A program made the translations under genes and the position numbers. Below, one piece after another: positions 6,243 through 6,415 of a stretch of 6,415 nucleotides of DNA. The stretch comes from Gammaproteobacteria bacterium (GTDB lineage Bacteria; Pseudomonadota; Gammaproteobacteria; JAABTG01), in assembly GCA_030066245.1 (NCBI GenBank), contig JASJBY010000235.1:1-6415 (forward strand), written 5' to 3'. The notes below the pieces were generated by a model. That model searched no databases, was not told the origin of the DNA, and saw only the letters and a program-made list of their open reading frames with translations. The number at the start of each line of letters is the position of its first letter. Positions within the stretch are counted from its first letter, which is position 1.

Positions 6243-6415
6243 TTACGTGAGCTTGCGTGGCGCCGAGGGTTCCGCTGGGATGACGGCGTCGGTCATCCAA
6301 CAGTCCTTGAAGGAACCGTCAGTCTGGCGTGACAGCACCCAAATGTAGGCAGTCTCTTCGCCGGCCGCGTCGATGACCATCACCACCTGCCGGGCCTGGT
6401 CGCCGTCAACCGCCA
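6243..6415 (-). CDS. C-terminal part of a DUF4864-like protein (5' end outside window)
   Basis: The minus strand is open from the right edge (first complete codon at 6413) for 56 codons to a TAA at 6245-6243. The translation includes VVMVIDAAGEETAYIWVLSR and then QTDGSFKDCWMTDAVI. This beta-strand-rich pattern, a hydrophobic strand plus DxxG turn, an aromatic strand ending in Q-x-DGS, and a final CWM strand, resembles the C-terminal half of DUF4864 proteins. Those are small secreted or periplasmic proteins of unknown function in proteobacteria. The family call is from memory of the pattern and should be treated as likely, not certain. The N-terminus and start are outside the window. The gene converges on the IS-interrupted gene, with 56 bases between their stops. 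No clear terminator is visible there. Confidence 0.55.
   Translation of the reverse strand, partial: AVDGDQARQVVMVIDAAGEETAYIWVLSRQTDGSFKDCWMTDAVIPAEPSAPRKLT

Noticed and set aside
6103..6300. A 65-codon minus-strand frame near the right edge.
   Set aside because: It overlaps the better-supported DUF4864-like frame in another register and has low-complexity Arg/His/Pro/Ala composition.
1..6415. CRISPR array, tRNA, rRNA, riboswitch or replication origin.
   Set aside because: No regularly spaced repeats, tRNA-like cloverleaf, rRNA-like sequence, conserved riboswitch core or iteron or DnaA-box cluster was seen on reading the window.

Overview
The window looks like chromosomal DNA from a GC-rich proteobacterium. 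A gammaproteobacterium is my guess, from the protein style (TAXI-type TRAP transporter, IS1182-type transposase, DUF4864-like tail). No rRNA or other marker gene is present, so the taxonomy is inference only.

Layout from left to right. Bases 1-205 hold no gene I can support. A short potassium-channel-like membrane protein lies on the minus strand (206-634). It has a GTG start with a very good ribosome binding site. A 251-base divergent intergenic region with two small perfect hairpins or palindromes separates it from a two-gene plus-strand transporter operon. That operon holds a TAXI-family periplasmic solute-binding protein (886-1899) and a large fused 4TM/12TM TRAP permease (1945-4083). A strong intercistronic hairpin (1911-1930) sits between them. 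Together the two genes encode a complete secondary, ion-gradient-driven uptake system whose substrate cannot be read from sequence. The permease carries an apparent insertion of about 70 residues in a segment that is normally short.

Downstream, a small two-helix membrane protein (from 4229) is interrupted at codon 82 by a complete 1561-base insertion sequence (4477-6037). The element has 15-base perfect terminal inverted repeats, 4-base CTAG flanks and an intact 452-residue DDE transposase on the minus strand. The IS supplies the stop codon that now ends the host reading frame. Deleting the IS and one CTAG copy in silico restores an open frame that runs to 6186.

At the right edge, bases 6415-6243 hold the C-terminal 56 codons of a minus-strand gene that resembles DUF4864 proteins. 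It converges on the IS-interrupted gene. I found no CRISPR array, tRNA, rRNA, integrase or defence system. The clearest unusual items are the IS-disrupted membrane gene and its reconstruction, the permease insertion and the hairpin architecture of the transporter operon.
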